Positions 7,498 to 15,279 of a stretch of DNA of 30,516 nt are shown piece by piece. The first letter of the stretch is position 1. Every line of letters begins with the position of its first letter. Source of the DNA: an uncultured bacterium. GTDB taxonomy: Bacteria; Bacteroidota; Bacteroidia; Chitinophagales; CAIOSU01. Position numbers and translations under genes: made by a program. Location of the stretch: the NCBI GenBank assembly GCA_903861055.1, contig CAIOSU010000100.1:1-30516 (forward strand), written 5' to 3'. A model generated the notes under the pieces. It was not told where the DNA came from, made no database searches, and was given only the letters and a program-made list of their open reading frames with translations.

Positions 7498-8805
7498 TTG
7501 TATCTTAACACCACTTTGGAAATCGACATAGTACTTATCATTATTGCCCTTTTATTCTCGGCCTTTTTTTCGGGTGTTGAGATGGCTTTTATCAGTGCCA
7601 ATAAGCTCAAATTGGAGCTCTTGAAATCGCAAGGGGGATTTGCTAGCGGTACTATTGCCAAATTCGTAAACGACCCATCTCGCTTCTTAGGAATGACCCT
7701 GTTGGGTAATAACATTGCGCTTATCTTCCTTGGTATGATAACTGCACCATTGTTAGAGCCAGGTATTGAAGCCCAATTGCAATCATGGTTTGGGGCAGCA
7801 GGCCATGATTACCAAGCGTTGGTGCTTATAATACAAACCATTTTTACTACCATATTGGTACTTATTTTCGGAGAGTTTTTGCCCAAAACCGTTTTCCGAA
7901 TCAACCCCGAAGGCGCACTTCAACTTATGGCCGTACCCATGCTAGTGGTCGATTTTTTGCTCCGATGGCCAGTTATGTTCATCACTTGGTTGTCGCATTT
8001 GTTCCTAGAAAAGCTACTAAAAGTAAACACCAGGCACAATGTGCCAATTTACGGCAAAGTTGATTTAGAAGATTTCATAAAGCAGTTTGTGCGCAACGAC
8101 AAAGAAGAAGAAGACGAGCAACTCAATACCGATATATTTGAACGTGCCATGTCGCTTACCGAGGTAAAAGTGCGCGAGTGCATGGTGCCCCGCACCGAGA
8201 TTGAGGCCGTAGAGGTATCAGATACTATTGAAGACCTAAAGGACAAGTTTTTACAATCAAAGCACTCTAAACTGATTGTTTATGAAGAGGATATAGATCA
8301 CATTTTAGGATACGTGCATCACTTCGATTTGCTAAAGGGCCCAGCTAGCATACGCGAGCTACTTTTTCCGATAAAAGTAATACCGGAAAGCATGGGTGCG
8401 CGCAGCTTGCTCAACCATTTTACCAAAGAGCATAAAAGCATTGCTTGGGTGGTCGATGAGTTTGGCGGCACGGCAGGCATAGTTACTCTCGAAGATATTT
8501 TGGAAGAAATTTTTGGAGAAATAAATGACGAGCACGATTCGGAGGATTTTATTGAGCGCCAAATAGCCGGCGACGAATATATTTTCTCGGGCAGGCTAGA
8601 AATAGATTACCTAAACGAAAAGTATGACCTCGATCTACCAGAAGGCGATTACGAAACACTTTCGGGGTTTGTGGTATCAAACCATGAAGACATACCAGAG
8701 ATGGATGAATTGATTATTATCGGCCGTTTTCAGTTCAAAATGATCAGCGTTAGCGACACGCGCATTAATACTGTGAAGCTTAAGGTGCTTAAACCAGACG
8801 CCTAG
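7498..8805 (+). CDS. CNNM/CBS-domain membrane protein (hemolysin/CorC-HlyC family, GldE-like)
   Basis: The protein has 435 residues. The N-terminal CNNM (DUF21) domain has four hydrophobic helices between residues 9 and 160, including FFSGVEMAFISANKLKLE and a conserved LLGNNIALIF. A CBS pair follows at roughly residues 210-345, beginning MSLTEVKVRECMVPRTEI and containing the hallmark VDEFGGTAGIVTLEDILEEI. A CorC/HlyC transporter-associated domain ends the protein (residues 355-432). Family members are linked to Mg2+/Co2+ efflux; in Bacteroidota similar proteins are named GldE in gliding species, but no gldD follows here, so no symbol is given. The start is a TTG at 7498, since the next ATG would fall inside the first helix. 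It lies between the small membrane protein and the PpiD-like gene. Confidence 0.88.
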   Translation: MYLNTTLEIDIVLIIIALLFSAFFSGVEMAFISANKLKLELLKSQGGFASGTIAKFVNDPSRFLGMTLLGNNIALIFLGMITAPLLEPGIEAQLQSWFGAAGHDYQALVLIIQTIFTTILVLIFGEFLPKTVFRINPEGALQLMAVPMLVVDFLLRWPVMFITWLSHLFLEKLLKVNTRHNVPIYGKVDLEDFIKQFVRNDKEEEDEQLNTDIFERAMSLTEVKVRECMVPRTEIEAVEVSDTIEDLKDKFLQSKHSKLIVYEEDIDHILGYVHHFDLLKGPASIRELLFPIKVIPESMGARSLLNHFTKEHKSIAWVVDEFGGTAGIVTLEDILEEIFGEINDEHDSEDFIERQIAGDEYIFSGRLEIDYLNEKYDLDLPEGDYETLSGFVVSNHEDIPEMDELIIIGRFQFKMISVSDTRINTVKLKVLKPDA

Positions 8806-8878
8806 GCGCCAAGCACTTATTTTGTTTTTACATGATAATCAGTTTAATTTGCACTTTGTTTAAAAATCCACGGTACAC

Positions 8879-11008
8879 ATGGGAGTTATAATGACTATCC
8901 GCGAAAGATTCGGATACGTTTTGGTGGGCGGAATCGCATTTGCCATTGTTCTTTTCTTGTTGGGCGATGCCTTAGGCACCGGCAACAGTATGTTTCAGGC
9001 TACTAGCAACGATGCAGGTTCGGTTGATGGCGAAGCTATTTCTTACAATGAGTTTAGTATTAAGCTCGATAAGAACATGCAGAGCTATTCGCTTCAAAAC
9101 GGCAAAACCGATGTGAGCGAAGAAGAAATGGGTACCTTGCGCGAGCAAACCTGGAACGAATTGGTGCGCGAAAGGCTATTATCTCGCGAATTTGAAAAAT
9201 TAGGATTAGCGGTTACCAAAGATGAAATTTATCAAATGTTCTTTGGCCCGAACCCACACCCTTACATTGCCCAAAACTTTACCGACCCTAGCACCGGACA
9301 ATTCAATGGTTTGGCCGTTCAAAATTACATTGATAACCTAGATGTTGCTGATGCGAACGGAACTGCCGAAGAGAAACGTTCCCGCTGGACCAATTTTGAG
9401 CAAGCCCTTATTAAAGAGCGTTTGGAAAGTAAATACACCACCTTATTAAAGCAATCGGTGTATGTACCTAAGTGGTATGCCACAGCCCTTGCAGGATTTA
9501 AAAATGCAAGCGTAAACGTAGAGTATGTTTATTTGCCGTTTTCTAGCGTATCCGATGACCAAATTAAGATTACGGATAGTGATTTGAAGAGTTATTTAAA
9601 TGAGCACCAAGCCGAGTTTGAGCAAGATGAATACCGTGTGGTTGATTATGTGACCTTCACTGTAGTGCCTTCCGTTATAGATACTGCCAAGGCCGCCGAG
9701 GAACTAGATACAATGTTCAGCTTGCTTAAGACGTCTAAAAACGATTCGGCATTCATAAACCGCAACTCTGAAACCAAATACTTGGGCGAATACCTTACTC
9801 GTGAAGAGTTGGCTGCTAAATCGGCTGTCGCAGATACCTTTTTTGTAGTTGATACTGCTAGTTATCTAGGCCCTTATCTTGAAAAAGGCTTGTTTACCGT
9901 TGCTAAATTGGTTGACCGCAAAATGCTTCCCGATTCGGTAGAAGTGGCCGTGGTAAATTTTAGGGCTACTAGCAATGAGCAAATGGATAGTCTAGTGAAA
10001 ATGACAGATACCTTGGTGAAGCAGATAAATGAAGGCACCCTTAAGTTTGCCGATTTGTATGCCACTTACGGTTCTGACTCAGTGAATATTGTAAATGCAG
10101 CAACCAACGGCGTGCTGGGTTGGGTTAAACCAGGCGAAACCACACTGGTATCTCCTTACGTTCAAGGTCAATTGTTGTTCTATCAGTCGCAAGATAAAGC
10201 TGTATTGTTCTATGATAACACTGGTTTGGTTCAAATAGCTTATGCCAAAACTTCTACACCAACCAAGGTTGCAGTTAAAGTAGCATTTTTGACCAAGCCA
10301 ATACTTGCAGGCAAAGAGACTGAGAAGATTTACTACGATCAGGCCAACGAGTTTTTTGCAGCGCACAATACTGCCGCCTTATTCAGTGCCGAAAAAGGCG
10401 TTAGTATTCAAACCAGCGTTAAAATTAAGAAGAGCGATAATGTTATTGTAGGTATAGGAAGTGCTCGCGAGCTGGTAAAATCAGCTTACAATGCCGAAAA
10501 AGGCGAAGTGTTGCCCCCAGTAGTATTGGATGGCAAGTATGTAGTGGCCATGGTAAAAGAAGCAGTAGCTGGCGGTGTGCCAACTATTGAAGAGGTGCGA
10601 ACCCAGTTGGAACTAGCCGTTAAGACTCAGAAGAAAGCCGATTTATTGAAAGAGAAAATTGGCTCGGATAAGGACTTGACCAGTATTGCCAATAAAAATG
10701 GCACTACAGTAAACCAAGCCCAAAACCTAAACTTAAACAACAACACTGTTGGTTCGGTTAGCGAGCCTAGCGTTGCAGGCGCTTCGTTGGGTTTGGCACA
10801 AGGTCAAGTTTCTAAGCCAATTGTAGGCAAAAGTGGCGTGTATGTTATCAAGATTACCAGCACCACACCTGGTACGCTTGCCGAAGATGCATTGGGCATG
10901 GAAAAACAAATGCAAGGATTTAGCTTACAAAGCCAAGTAGAGTCTTTGTTCTTCAATGCTTTGGAGAAAAATGCCAAAGTAGTTGACGAGCGCTACAAGT
11001 TTTATTAA
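8879..11008 (+). CDS. membrane-anchored peptidyl-prolyl isomerase/chaperone (PpiD/SurA-like)
   Basis: The protein has 709 residues. A short cytoplasmic start (MTIRERFG) is followed by one transmembrane helix (residues 12-29), then a long periplasmic part. The SurA/PpiD N-terminal chaperone domain is recognisable: VDGEAISYNEFSIKLDKNMQ, WNELVRERLLSREFEKLGLAVTKDEI, and GQFNGLAVQNYID. A parvulin-like segment lies around residues 385-460 (FADLYATYGSD, NGVLGWVKPGETTLVSPYV). A second divergent parvulin-like part follows towards the C-terminus (GLAQGQVSKPIVGKSGVYVI). PpiD assists folding of secreted and outer-membrane proteins at the inner membrane. The ATG at 8879 is used; an in-frame ATG at 8891 is possible. 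A strong terminator follows, closing the operon. Confidence 0.88.
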   Translation: MGVIMTIRERFGYVLVGGIAFAIVLFLLGDALGTGNSMFQATSNDAGSVDGEAISYNEFSIKLDKNMQSYSLQNGKTDVSEEEMGTLREQTWNELVRERLLSREFEKLGLAVTKDEIYQMFFGPNPHPYIAQNFTDPSTGQFNGLAVQNYIDNLDVADANGTAEEKRSRWTNFEQALIKERLESKYTTLLKQSVYVPKWYATALAGFKNASVNVEYVYLPFSSVSDDQIKITDSDLKSYLNEHQAEFEQDEYRVVDYVTFTVVPSVIDTAKAAEELDTMFSLLKTSKNDSAFINRNSETKYLGEYLTREELAAKSAVADTFFVVDTASYLGPYLEKGLFTVAKLVDRKMLPDSVEVAVVNFRATSNEQMDSLVKMTDTLVKQINEGTLKFADLYATYGSDSVNIVNAATNGVLGWVKPGETTLVSPYVQGQLLFYQSQDKAVLFYDNTGLVQIAYAKTSTPTKVAVKVAFLTKPILAGKETEKIYYDQANEFFAAHNTAALFSAEKGVSIQTSVKIKKSDNVIVGIGSARELVKSAYNAEKGEVLPPVVLDGKYVVAMVKEAVAGGVPTIEEVRTQLELAVKTQKKADLLKEKIGSDKDLTSIANKNGTTVNQAQNLNLNNNTVGSVSEPSVAGASLGLAQGQVSKPIVGKSGVYVIKITSTTPGTLAEDALGMEKQMQGFSLQSQVESLFFNALEKNAKVVDERYKFY

Positions 11009-11053
11009 TAGCAATTTGAACTTATAACAGCATATCTGTTGTTTGCCATAGCA

Positions 11054-11086
11054 AAAGGGCGGCTTTTTTAGCTGCCCTTTTCGTTT
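11054..11086 (+). terminator. intrinsic terminator after the PpiD-like gene
   Basis: AAAGGGCGGC (11054-11063) pairs with GCTGCCCTTT (11071-11080), ten pairs with one G-U, around a 7-base loop. A short T-rich stretch (TCGTTT) follows. It sits 45 bases after the stop codon at 11008. Confidence 0.8.
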
Positions 11087-11110
11087 ATTATAGAGCGGTA
11101 TTGATAGTTT

Positions 11111-11626
11111 ATGACGCAAGAAACACCATTGATAAACCGAGTTGCCGAAAGCGGTTTAACTACCTTGGACCTAGCAGATTTGCTACCTAAGCAACCTATT
11201 TTGGTATTTGATATGAAGCCCTTCCTAGTGCAAGGCTTGGTATTGATGGAGAAGCCGTTTAGAGAGCAATTGAAGCAAACCGACTGGCAATTGTACCATG
11301 ACCAAATAGTAGCAGTTTACTGCTCGGCTGATGCATTGATACCCAAGTGGGCATACATGTTGTTGGCAAGCTATCTGCAGCCCGTTGCTAAGCAGGTAGT
11401 ATATGGTAGCACTGCGGACGCAGAAAATGCCCTATTGCTGAACGCTATTGCAAAAATAGACCCAAAGCAATACGAAGGGGCCCGATTGATAATTAAAGGA
11501 TGCGGCGATAGGGACATACCAGCCGAGGCATATTTAGCCATTAGTACACAATTATTGCCAGTGGTAAAGAGTTTAATGTATGGCGAGCCGTGTTCAACGG
11601 TGCCAATATATAAACAACCAAAGTAA
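11111..11626 (+). CDS. DUF2480 family protein
   Basis: The protein has 171 residues, no signal peptide and no membrane helix, so it is probably cytoplasmic. The start LINRVAESGLTTLDL and the segment DMKPFLVQGLVLMEKPFREQL are the signature of DUF2480, a small conserved Bacteroidota family that opens with an NRV motif and contains a D-x-K-x-F(L)-x-x-G-L-x-L-x-E-K-x-F-R core. The second half includes VYCSADALIPKWAYMLLASYL and LIIKGCGDRDIPAEAYL. No biochemical role is known. It stands just after the terminator at 11054-11080 and 11 bases before the lytic transglycosylase, so it probably starts a new transcription unit with it. Confidence 0.82.
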   Translation: MTQETPLINRVAESGLTTLDLADLLPKQPILVFDMKPFLVQGLVLMEKPFREQLKQTDWQLYHDQIVAVYCSADALIPKWAYMLLASYLQPVAKQVVYGSTADAENALLLNAIAKIDPKQYEGARLIIKGCGDRDIPAEAYLAISTQLLPVVKSLMYGEPCSTVPIYKQPK

Positions 11627-11637
11627 AATTGAATACT

Positions 11638-12558
11638 ATGAAACAACCAGCATCTATTGCACTGGTGGTGCTCAATATTGTATTGCTGAGCTTCATTTTA
11701 GCTTCTAATATTGGTAGCACCGATGCCAATGCTGCCAACAATGCCGATGATGTAAAACCTGGTCCTGTATCAATTAAGATACTACCAGTGAAACTACCTA
11801 AGTATGTAGATTTTGCTGGAGAAGTGGTGCCCTTGGATATATTTGATGTGCGCGAACGTTTGGATAGGGAAATGCAGGTAAATGCTTTTTGGCACTCCAA
11901 CTCATTGGCCATGTTTAAGCTTAAGAACCGCTCGTTTCCTTTAATAGAACGCATATTAAAGGAAGAAGGCCTACCTGAAGATTTTAAGTACTTGGCATTG
12001 GCCGAGAGTGGATTGAAAAACGTTATTTCACCAAGTAAGGCGGCTGGGGTATGGCAGTTTTTGGAAGGTACTGGCTCTAATTTTGGCCTCGAAATAAATG
12101 AAGAGGTTGACGAGCGCTTTCATTTGGAGAAAGCCACACGTGCCGCATGCACCTACCTTAAAACTACTAAAGCAGAGTTTGGTAGCTGGGCATTGGCCGC
12201 TGCGGCCTACAATATGGGTAACAACGGTCTGAGAAAGATTATGGAAGGCCAAAAAATGACCAGTTACTTTGATTTATACCTAAATGAAGAAACCTCTAGG
12301 TATGTGTTTAGGATTATTGCACTAAAAGAAATTTTTAATAGCCCTAAGCAATACGGTTTCTATCTGGAAAGCGAAGACCTTTATGATGCCATACCTACCC
12401 GCACGGTAGTAGTTGATACTGCGGTAAACGATTTGGCTACTTTCGCCATTGAGCAGGGCACCAACTACAAAATGGTAAAATTGCTAAACCCTTGGTTGCG
12501 CAGCAACAAGCTTACCAATGCCGTAGGCAAGAAATACGCCATAGAATTGCCAAAGTAG
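11638..12558 (+). CDS. lytic murein transglycosylase (SLT domain, MltD-like)
   Basis: From the ATG at 11638 the protein has 306 residues; a TTG at 11629 would add three. An N-terminal hydrophobic helix (about residues 6-22) serves as signal or anchor. The SLT domain is clear: catalytic Glu123 in YLALAESGLKN, GVWQF at 137-141, and the AAYNMGNNGL motif near residue 195. A C-terminal tail (FAIEQGTNYKMVKLLNPWL) resembles the start of a LysM-like glycan-binding module but is too short to call. These enzymes cleave the MurNAc-GlcNAc bond of peptidoglycan in the periplasm, forming 1,6-anhydro ends, in wall turnover or envelope insertion. It follows DUF2480, and its last bases abut a promoter for the next operon. 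Confidence 0.9.
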   Translation: MKQPASIALVVLNIVLLSFILASNIGSTDANAANNADDVKPGPVSIKILPVKLPKYVDFAGEVVPLDIFDVRERLDREMQVNAFWHSNSLAMFKLKNRSFPLIERILKEEGLPEDFKYLALAESGLKNVISPSKAAGVWQFLEGTGSNFGLEINEEVDERFHLEKATRAACTYLKTTKAEFGSWALAAAAYNMGNNGLRKIMEGQKMTSYFDLYLNEETSRYVFRIIALKEIFNSPKQYGFYLESEDLYDAIPTRTVVVDTAVNDLATFAIEQGTNYKMVKLLNPWLRSNKLTNAVGKKYAIELPK

Positions 12559-12566
12559 TATATTTG
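12559..12566 (+). promoter_or_regulatory. Bacteroidota -7 element for the GT-C/GT2 cassette
   Basis: TATATTTG matches TANNTTTG exactly and begins right after the transglycosylase stop (12556-12558). It lies 17 bases upstream of the ATG at 12584. No TTTG is evident at the -33 spacing. Confidence 0.5.
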
Positions 12567-12583
12567 CGGTCTTACTAAAAGGG

Positions 12584-14464
12584 ATGAAAGCTACCTTCAA
12601 CCGATTATACTCGGCAATTTACCCATTACACGAGCATAAATGGCGACAGCTGGCCTTGTTGCTTGTGGTACAAGGGCTGTTGATGTTGGTAGCGTTCAAC
12701 AAGATAATTACCCACCCAGAGCAGAACACTTTTGTAAACAATTGGGATGGCGTAAAGAATTATTACACCTACAATTGGTACGTTAACCAGCCCGATACCG
12801 TTGAATACCGATTTTTTACCGGTATGAACTATCCCTATGGCGATTACATCTATTACACCGACAACACACCCATTATAGCCGCTGCCGTGCGCTGGGTGCA
12901 CCTAAACGTGGTTAATCTCGAGGGATATTTTACGGCTGTTTTCCATTGGATAATATTTGCAGGTATTTGGCTATCCACTATTGCGCTCTTTTTTATTTTG
13001 CGTAAGCTGGGGCTGCCAGCCCTGTGGGTGTTTTTGGGCTCGTTGTGTTTGGTTTGGCTGCATCCACAAATAATGCGGTATGCGCTGGGGTGCAGCAATT
13101 TGGGCTTTAGCTGGGCATTGTTGTTGTTGGTTTTGGGCACGTTGCATTTGCACCACCATTTAATGGTTCGTAAAGTGCGTGGCGTACTTATCTGGAGTCT
13201 TATTATAGCTCTGGTGGTCATAGTATCGGCCTTCTGTCACTTGTATTTTTTGGTAATGTTGCTGCTTTGGGTGGGCTTTTATTTGGCAGGCCATTGTTTC
13301 TATAGTCTGTTTAAGCGCCAAGCACCTTGGCTGCCTATATTCTCGGGTGTGCTGGTAGCAGGTGTTTCGGTTGTGGCGGTATTTGGGTTGATAAGGCTTA
13401 CTGATGGATACTATGATTTTAGGTTGGTAGCCAACAATGGCTACGGGGTTAGCGGCTGGGCGCTGCGCTTTACCGATATGTTTGCCCCATACTGGTTCAA
13501 TAGTTTCCAGTTTGTTTTCAATATTGAGTTTAGCGGGGGGTTAGAGTCGCACTCGTATTGGGGGGCAGGTGCCTTGTATGGTTTTTTGATGTTGTTAGTT
13601 TGGGGCAGTTACAAAAGTTATCAAAAACGCCAATGGCCTAGTTTTAACATAACCACAAGCATGGGTTGGTTTTGGTTGTTTTTGGGGGTTGGTGCCCTTA
13701 TGCTGCTATTTATTGCCCTCAACGAGCACATCTCATTGGGTGGCAAAAGGTCGATGTACAACTTCATGAGCCTTTTTAGCCATTTAAAGCACCTATACCC
13801 ACGCATTACCCAGTTTCGGGGCTTGGGTAGGTTTGTATGGCCCTTTATCTGGGTGGTAAATTTGTTTTTGTTGTGGTATTTGGCCCACCGGCGCAACAAA
13901 GTACCTGCCTTTGTACCACTGCTAGTGTTTTTGTTGATGCTGGTAGATGTATCAGATATGTTGCGGTTTTACAATAACATTTATACCCCGAATCCTTTTG
14001 CCCAAAGCCAATTGAAAGCCGCAACCCAAGAGTTTCATGCCGTTGATGCGGCCCGGTACCAGGCCATTTTGCCGGTACCGTTTTACCATGTAGGTAGCGA
14101 AAACTATGACATAACAATGGACCCCACCGAAGAAATAGCTCGCGAAAGCATGCAGTTTTCGCTGGCATGGAAACTACCCCTCATGGCCTGCCAAATGTCG
14201 CGTACGGCCGAGTACCACGCACTGAATTTAACGGGTTTGTTTCAGGGGCGAGGTATAAATACCGATATGATAAAGTTGATGGACAACCGCCCGGTTTTGA
14301 TTATGGTGCGTAAGCAAGCCAACAGCCCTTGTGGCGATAGTAGTGAAATACCCGAAGATTGGGCCATTGATGTGTGTGCACTTGATGTAGTGCAAGAAAC
14401 CCCAAGGTACAAGTTGTATGCCTGGTGGCCAAAACAAGAGCCCAGTGCTCCTGCTTTAGATTAA
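12584..14464 (+). CDS. GT-C-like polytopic membrane protein (paralogue 1 of the glycosylation cassette)
   Basis: The protein has 626 residues and about ten hydrophobic helices, the first at 22-38. The first extracytoplasmic loop carries FVNNWDGVKNYYTYNWY (Asp55) and GMNYPYGDYIYYTDNTP. GT-C glycosyltransferases place their catalytic acid in that loop. A later loop has ITQFRGLGRFVWPFIWVVN, and after the last helix a soluble domain carries ARYQAILPVPFYHVGSEN and LPLMACQMSRTAEYH. The same motifs recur in the gene at 15280-17559, so the two are paralogues. GT-C enzymes use polyprenyl-phosphate sugars on the outer face of the membrane, and the GT2 gene between the two could supply that donor. No specific substrate can be read. 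The assignment to GT-C is an inference from topology and motifs. Confidence 0.65.
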   Translation: MKATFNRLYSAIYPLHEHKWRQLALLLVVQGLLMLVAFNKIITHPEQNTFVNNWDGVKNYYTYNWYVNQPDTVEYRFFTGMNYPYGDYIYYTDNTPIIAAAVRWVHLNVVNLEGYFTAVFHWIIFAGIWLSTIALFFILRKLGLPALWVFLGSLCLVWLHPQIMRYALGCSNLGFSWALLLLVLGTLHLHHHLMVRKVRGVLIWSLIIALVVIVSAFCHLYFLVMLLLWVGFYLAGHCFYSLFKRQAPWLPIFSGVLVAGVSVVAVFGLIRLTDGYYDFRLVANNGYGVSGWALRFTDMFAPYWFNSFQFVFNIEFSGGLESHSYWGAGALYGFLMLLVWGSYKSYQKRQWPSFNITTSMGWFWLFLGVGALMLLFIALNEHISLGGKRSMYNFMSLFSHLKHLYPRITQFRGLGRFVWPFIWVVNLFLLWYLAHRRNKVPAFVPLLVFLLMLVDVSDMLRFYNNIYTPNPFAQSQLKAATQEFHAVDAARYQAILPVPFYHVGSENYDITMDPTEEIARESMQFSLAWKLPLMACQMSRTAEYHALNLTGLFQGRGINTDMIKLMDNRPVLIMVRKQANSPCGDSSEIPEDWAIDVCALDVVQETPRYKLYAWWPKQEPSAPALD

Positions 14465-14510
14465 CTATTGGGCGTTTTTCTAGAAAAAAACTTATGTTAG
14501 CATTCCTAAA

Positions 14511-15221
14511 ATGAAAAAGGTCGATTTTGATATTGTTTTGCCATGCTACAATCCTCAAAAGGGTTGGGTAGAGCAAATAATAACTGCTTATGCAAGTATA
14601 AATCAGCAGTTGAATGAAATACAAATCGGTCTGTATATTGTAAACGATGGTTCAACCAACCAGCAGGTAGATGCTGATATAGAAGTTATAAAGCAACAAA
14701 TTCCAGGCTTAGTTTACCTCCCTTACCAGCCCAACCAAGGTAAAGGCAATGCCCTACGTGTAGGTGTGGCCAAAACTACGGCTCCAATCGTTATCTATAC
14801 CGATATTGATTTCCCATATCAACAGGAAAGTCTTTTGGCCATTTATAGCCAGTTAGTGTCAGGTAGCAATGATGTAGCAATAGGCGTTAGGCCCATGAGC
14901 TATTACGATAAAGTACCGCCTGCTCGAAGAGCCATATCAAAGGTGCTGCGGTTTTTTATCAAGCTTTTTATGCGCATACCTACTACCGATACCCAAGCAG
15001 GCATTAAGGGCTTTAATGAAAAGGGCAAGGCCGTGTTTTTGCAAACTACCATTAAGCGCTACTTGTTCGATATGGAGTTTATTTACCTTTCGGCACGGCA
15101 AAAGCTTAAAATATACTGCCAGCCGGTGCACTTAAGAGAAGGGGTGATATTTTCGCACATGAACTGGCGGGTGCTTGCCACCGAGGGTCTAAATTTTTTA
15201 AGAATACTGTTTTTGCGGTAA
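14511..15221 (+). CDS. GT2 family glycosyltransferase (DPM1/ALG5-like, polyprenyl-phosphate sugar synthase)
   Basis: The protein has 236 residues, is cytosolic and has no clear membrane helix. The GT-A fold motifs are VDFDIVLPCYNPQKG (4-18), IVNDGSTN (43-50), NQGKGNALRVG (75-85), and the metal-binding TDIDFPYQ with Asp98 and Asp100. The segments PPARRAISKVLRFFIKLFM and DTQAGIKGF (160-168) resemble dolichyl-phosphate mannose and glucose synthases (DPM1, ALG5), which move a hexose from a nucleotide sugar to polyprenyl phosphate. Which sugar cannot be read. It lies 46 bases after the first GT-C-like gene and only one to 58 bases before the second, depending on the start chosen there, in one operon. 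This placement supports a donor-synthase role. Confidence 0.85.
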   Translation: MKKVDFDIVLPCYNPQKGWVEQIITAYASINQQLNEIQIGLYIVNDGSTNQQVDADIEVIKQQIPGLVYLPYQPNQGKGNALRVGVAKTTAPIVIYTDIDFPYQQESLLAIYSQLVSGSNDVAIGVRPMSYYDKVPPARRAISKVLRFFIKLFMRIPTTDTQAGIKGFNEKGKAVFLQTTIKRYLFDMEFIYLSARQKLKIYCQPVHLREGVIFSHMNWRVLATEGLNFLRILFLR

Positions 15222-15279
15222 TGTGGCAATAAGTGCCGAATTTAGCGGAAATCAATTATTCAATATCTCCCGTAGGCGT

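Noticed and set aside
7498..8805. Calling this gene gldE
   Set aside because: CNNM/CBS architecture fits, but no gldD or other gliding gene is adjacent, so the symbol would be a guess.
8785..8816. Terminator around the CNNM/CBS stop codon (GTGCTT/AAGCAC enclosing CGCCTAGGCG)
   Set aside because: The outer stem is six pairs, the inner palindrome overlaps the stop codon, and the next gene follows within 75 bases; I cannot support it.
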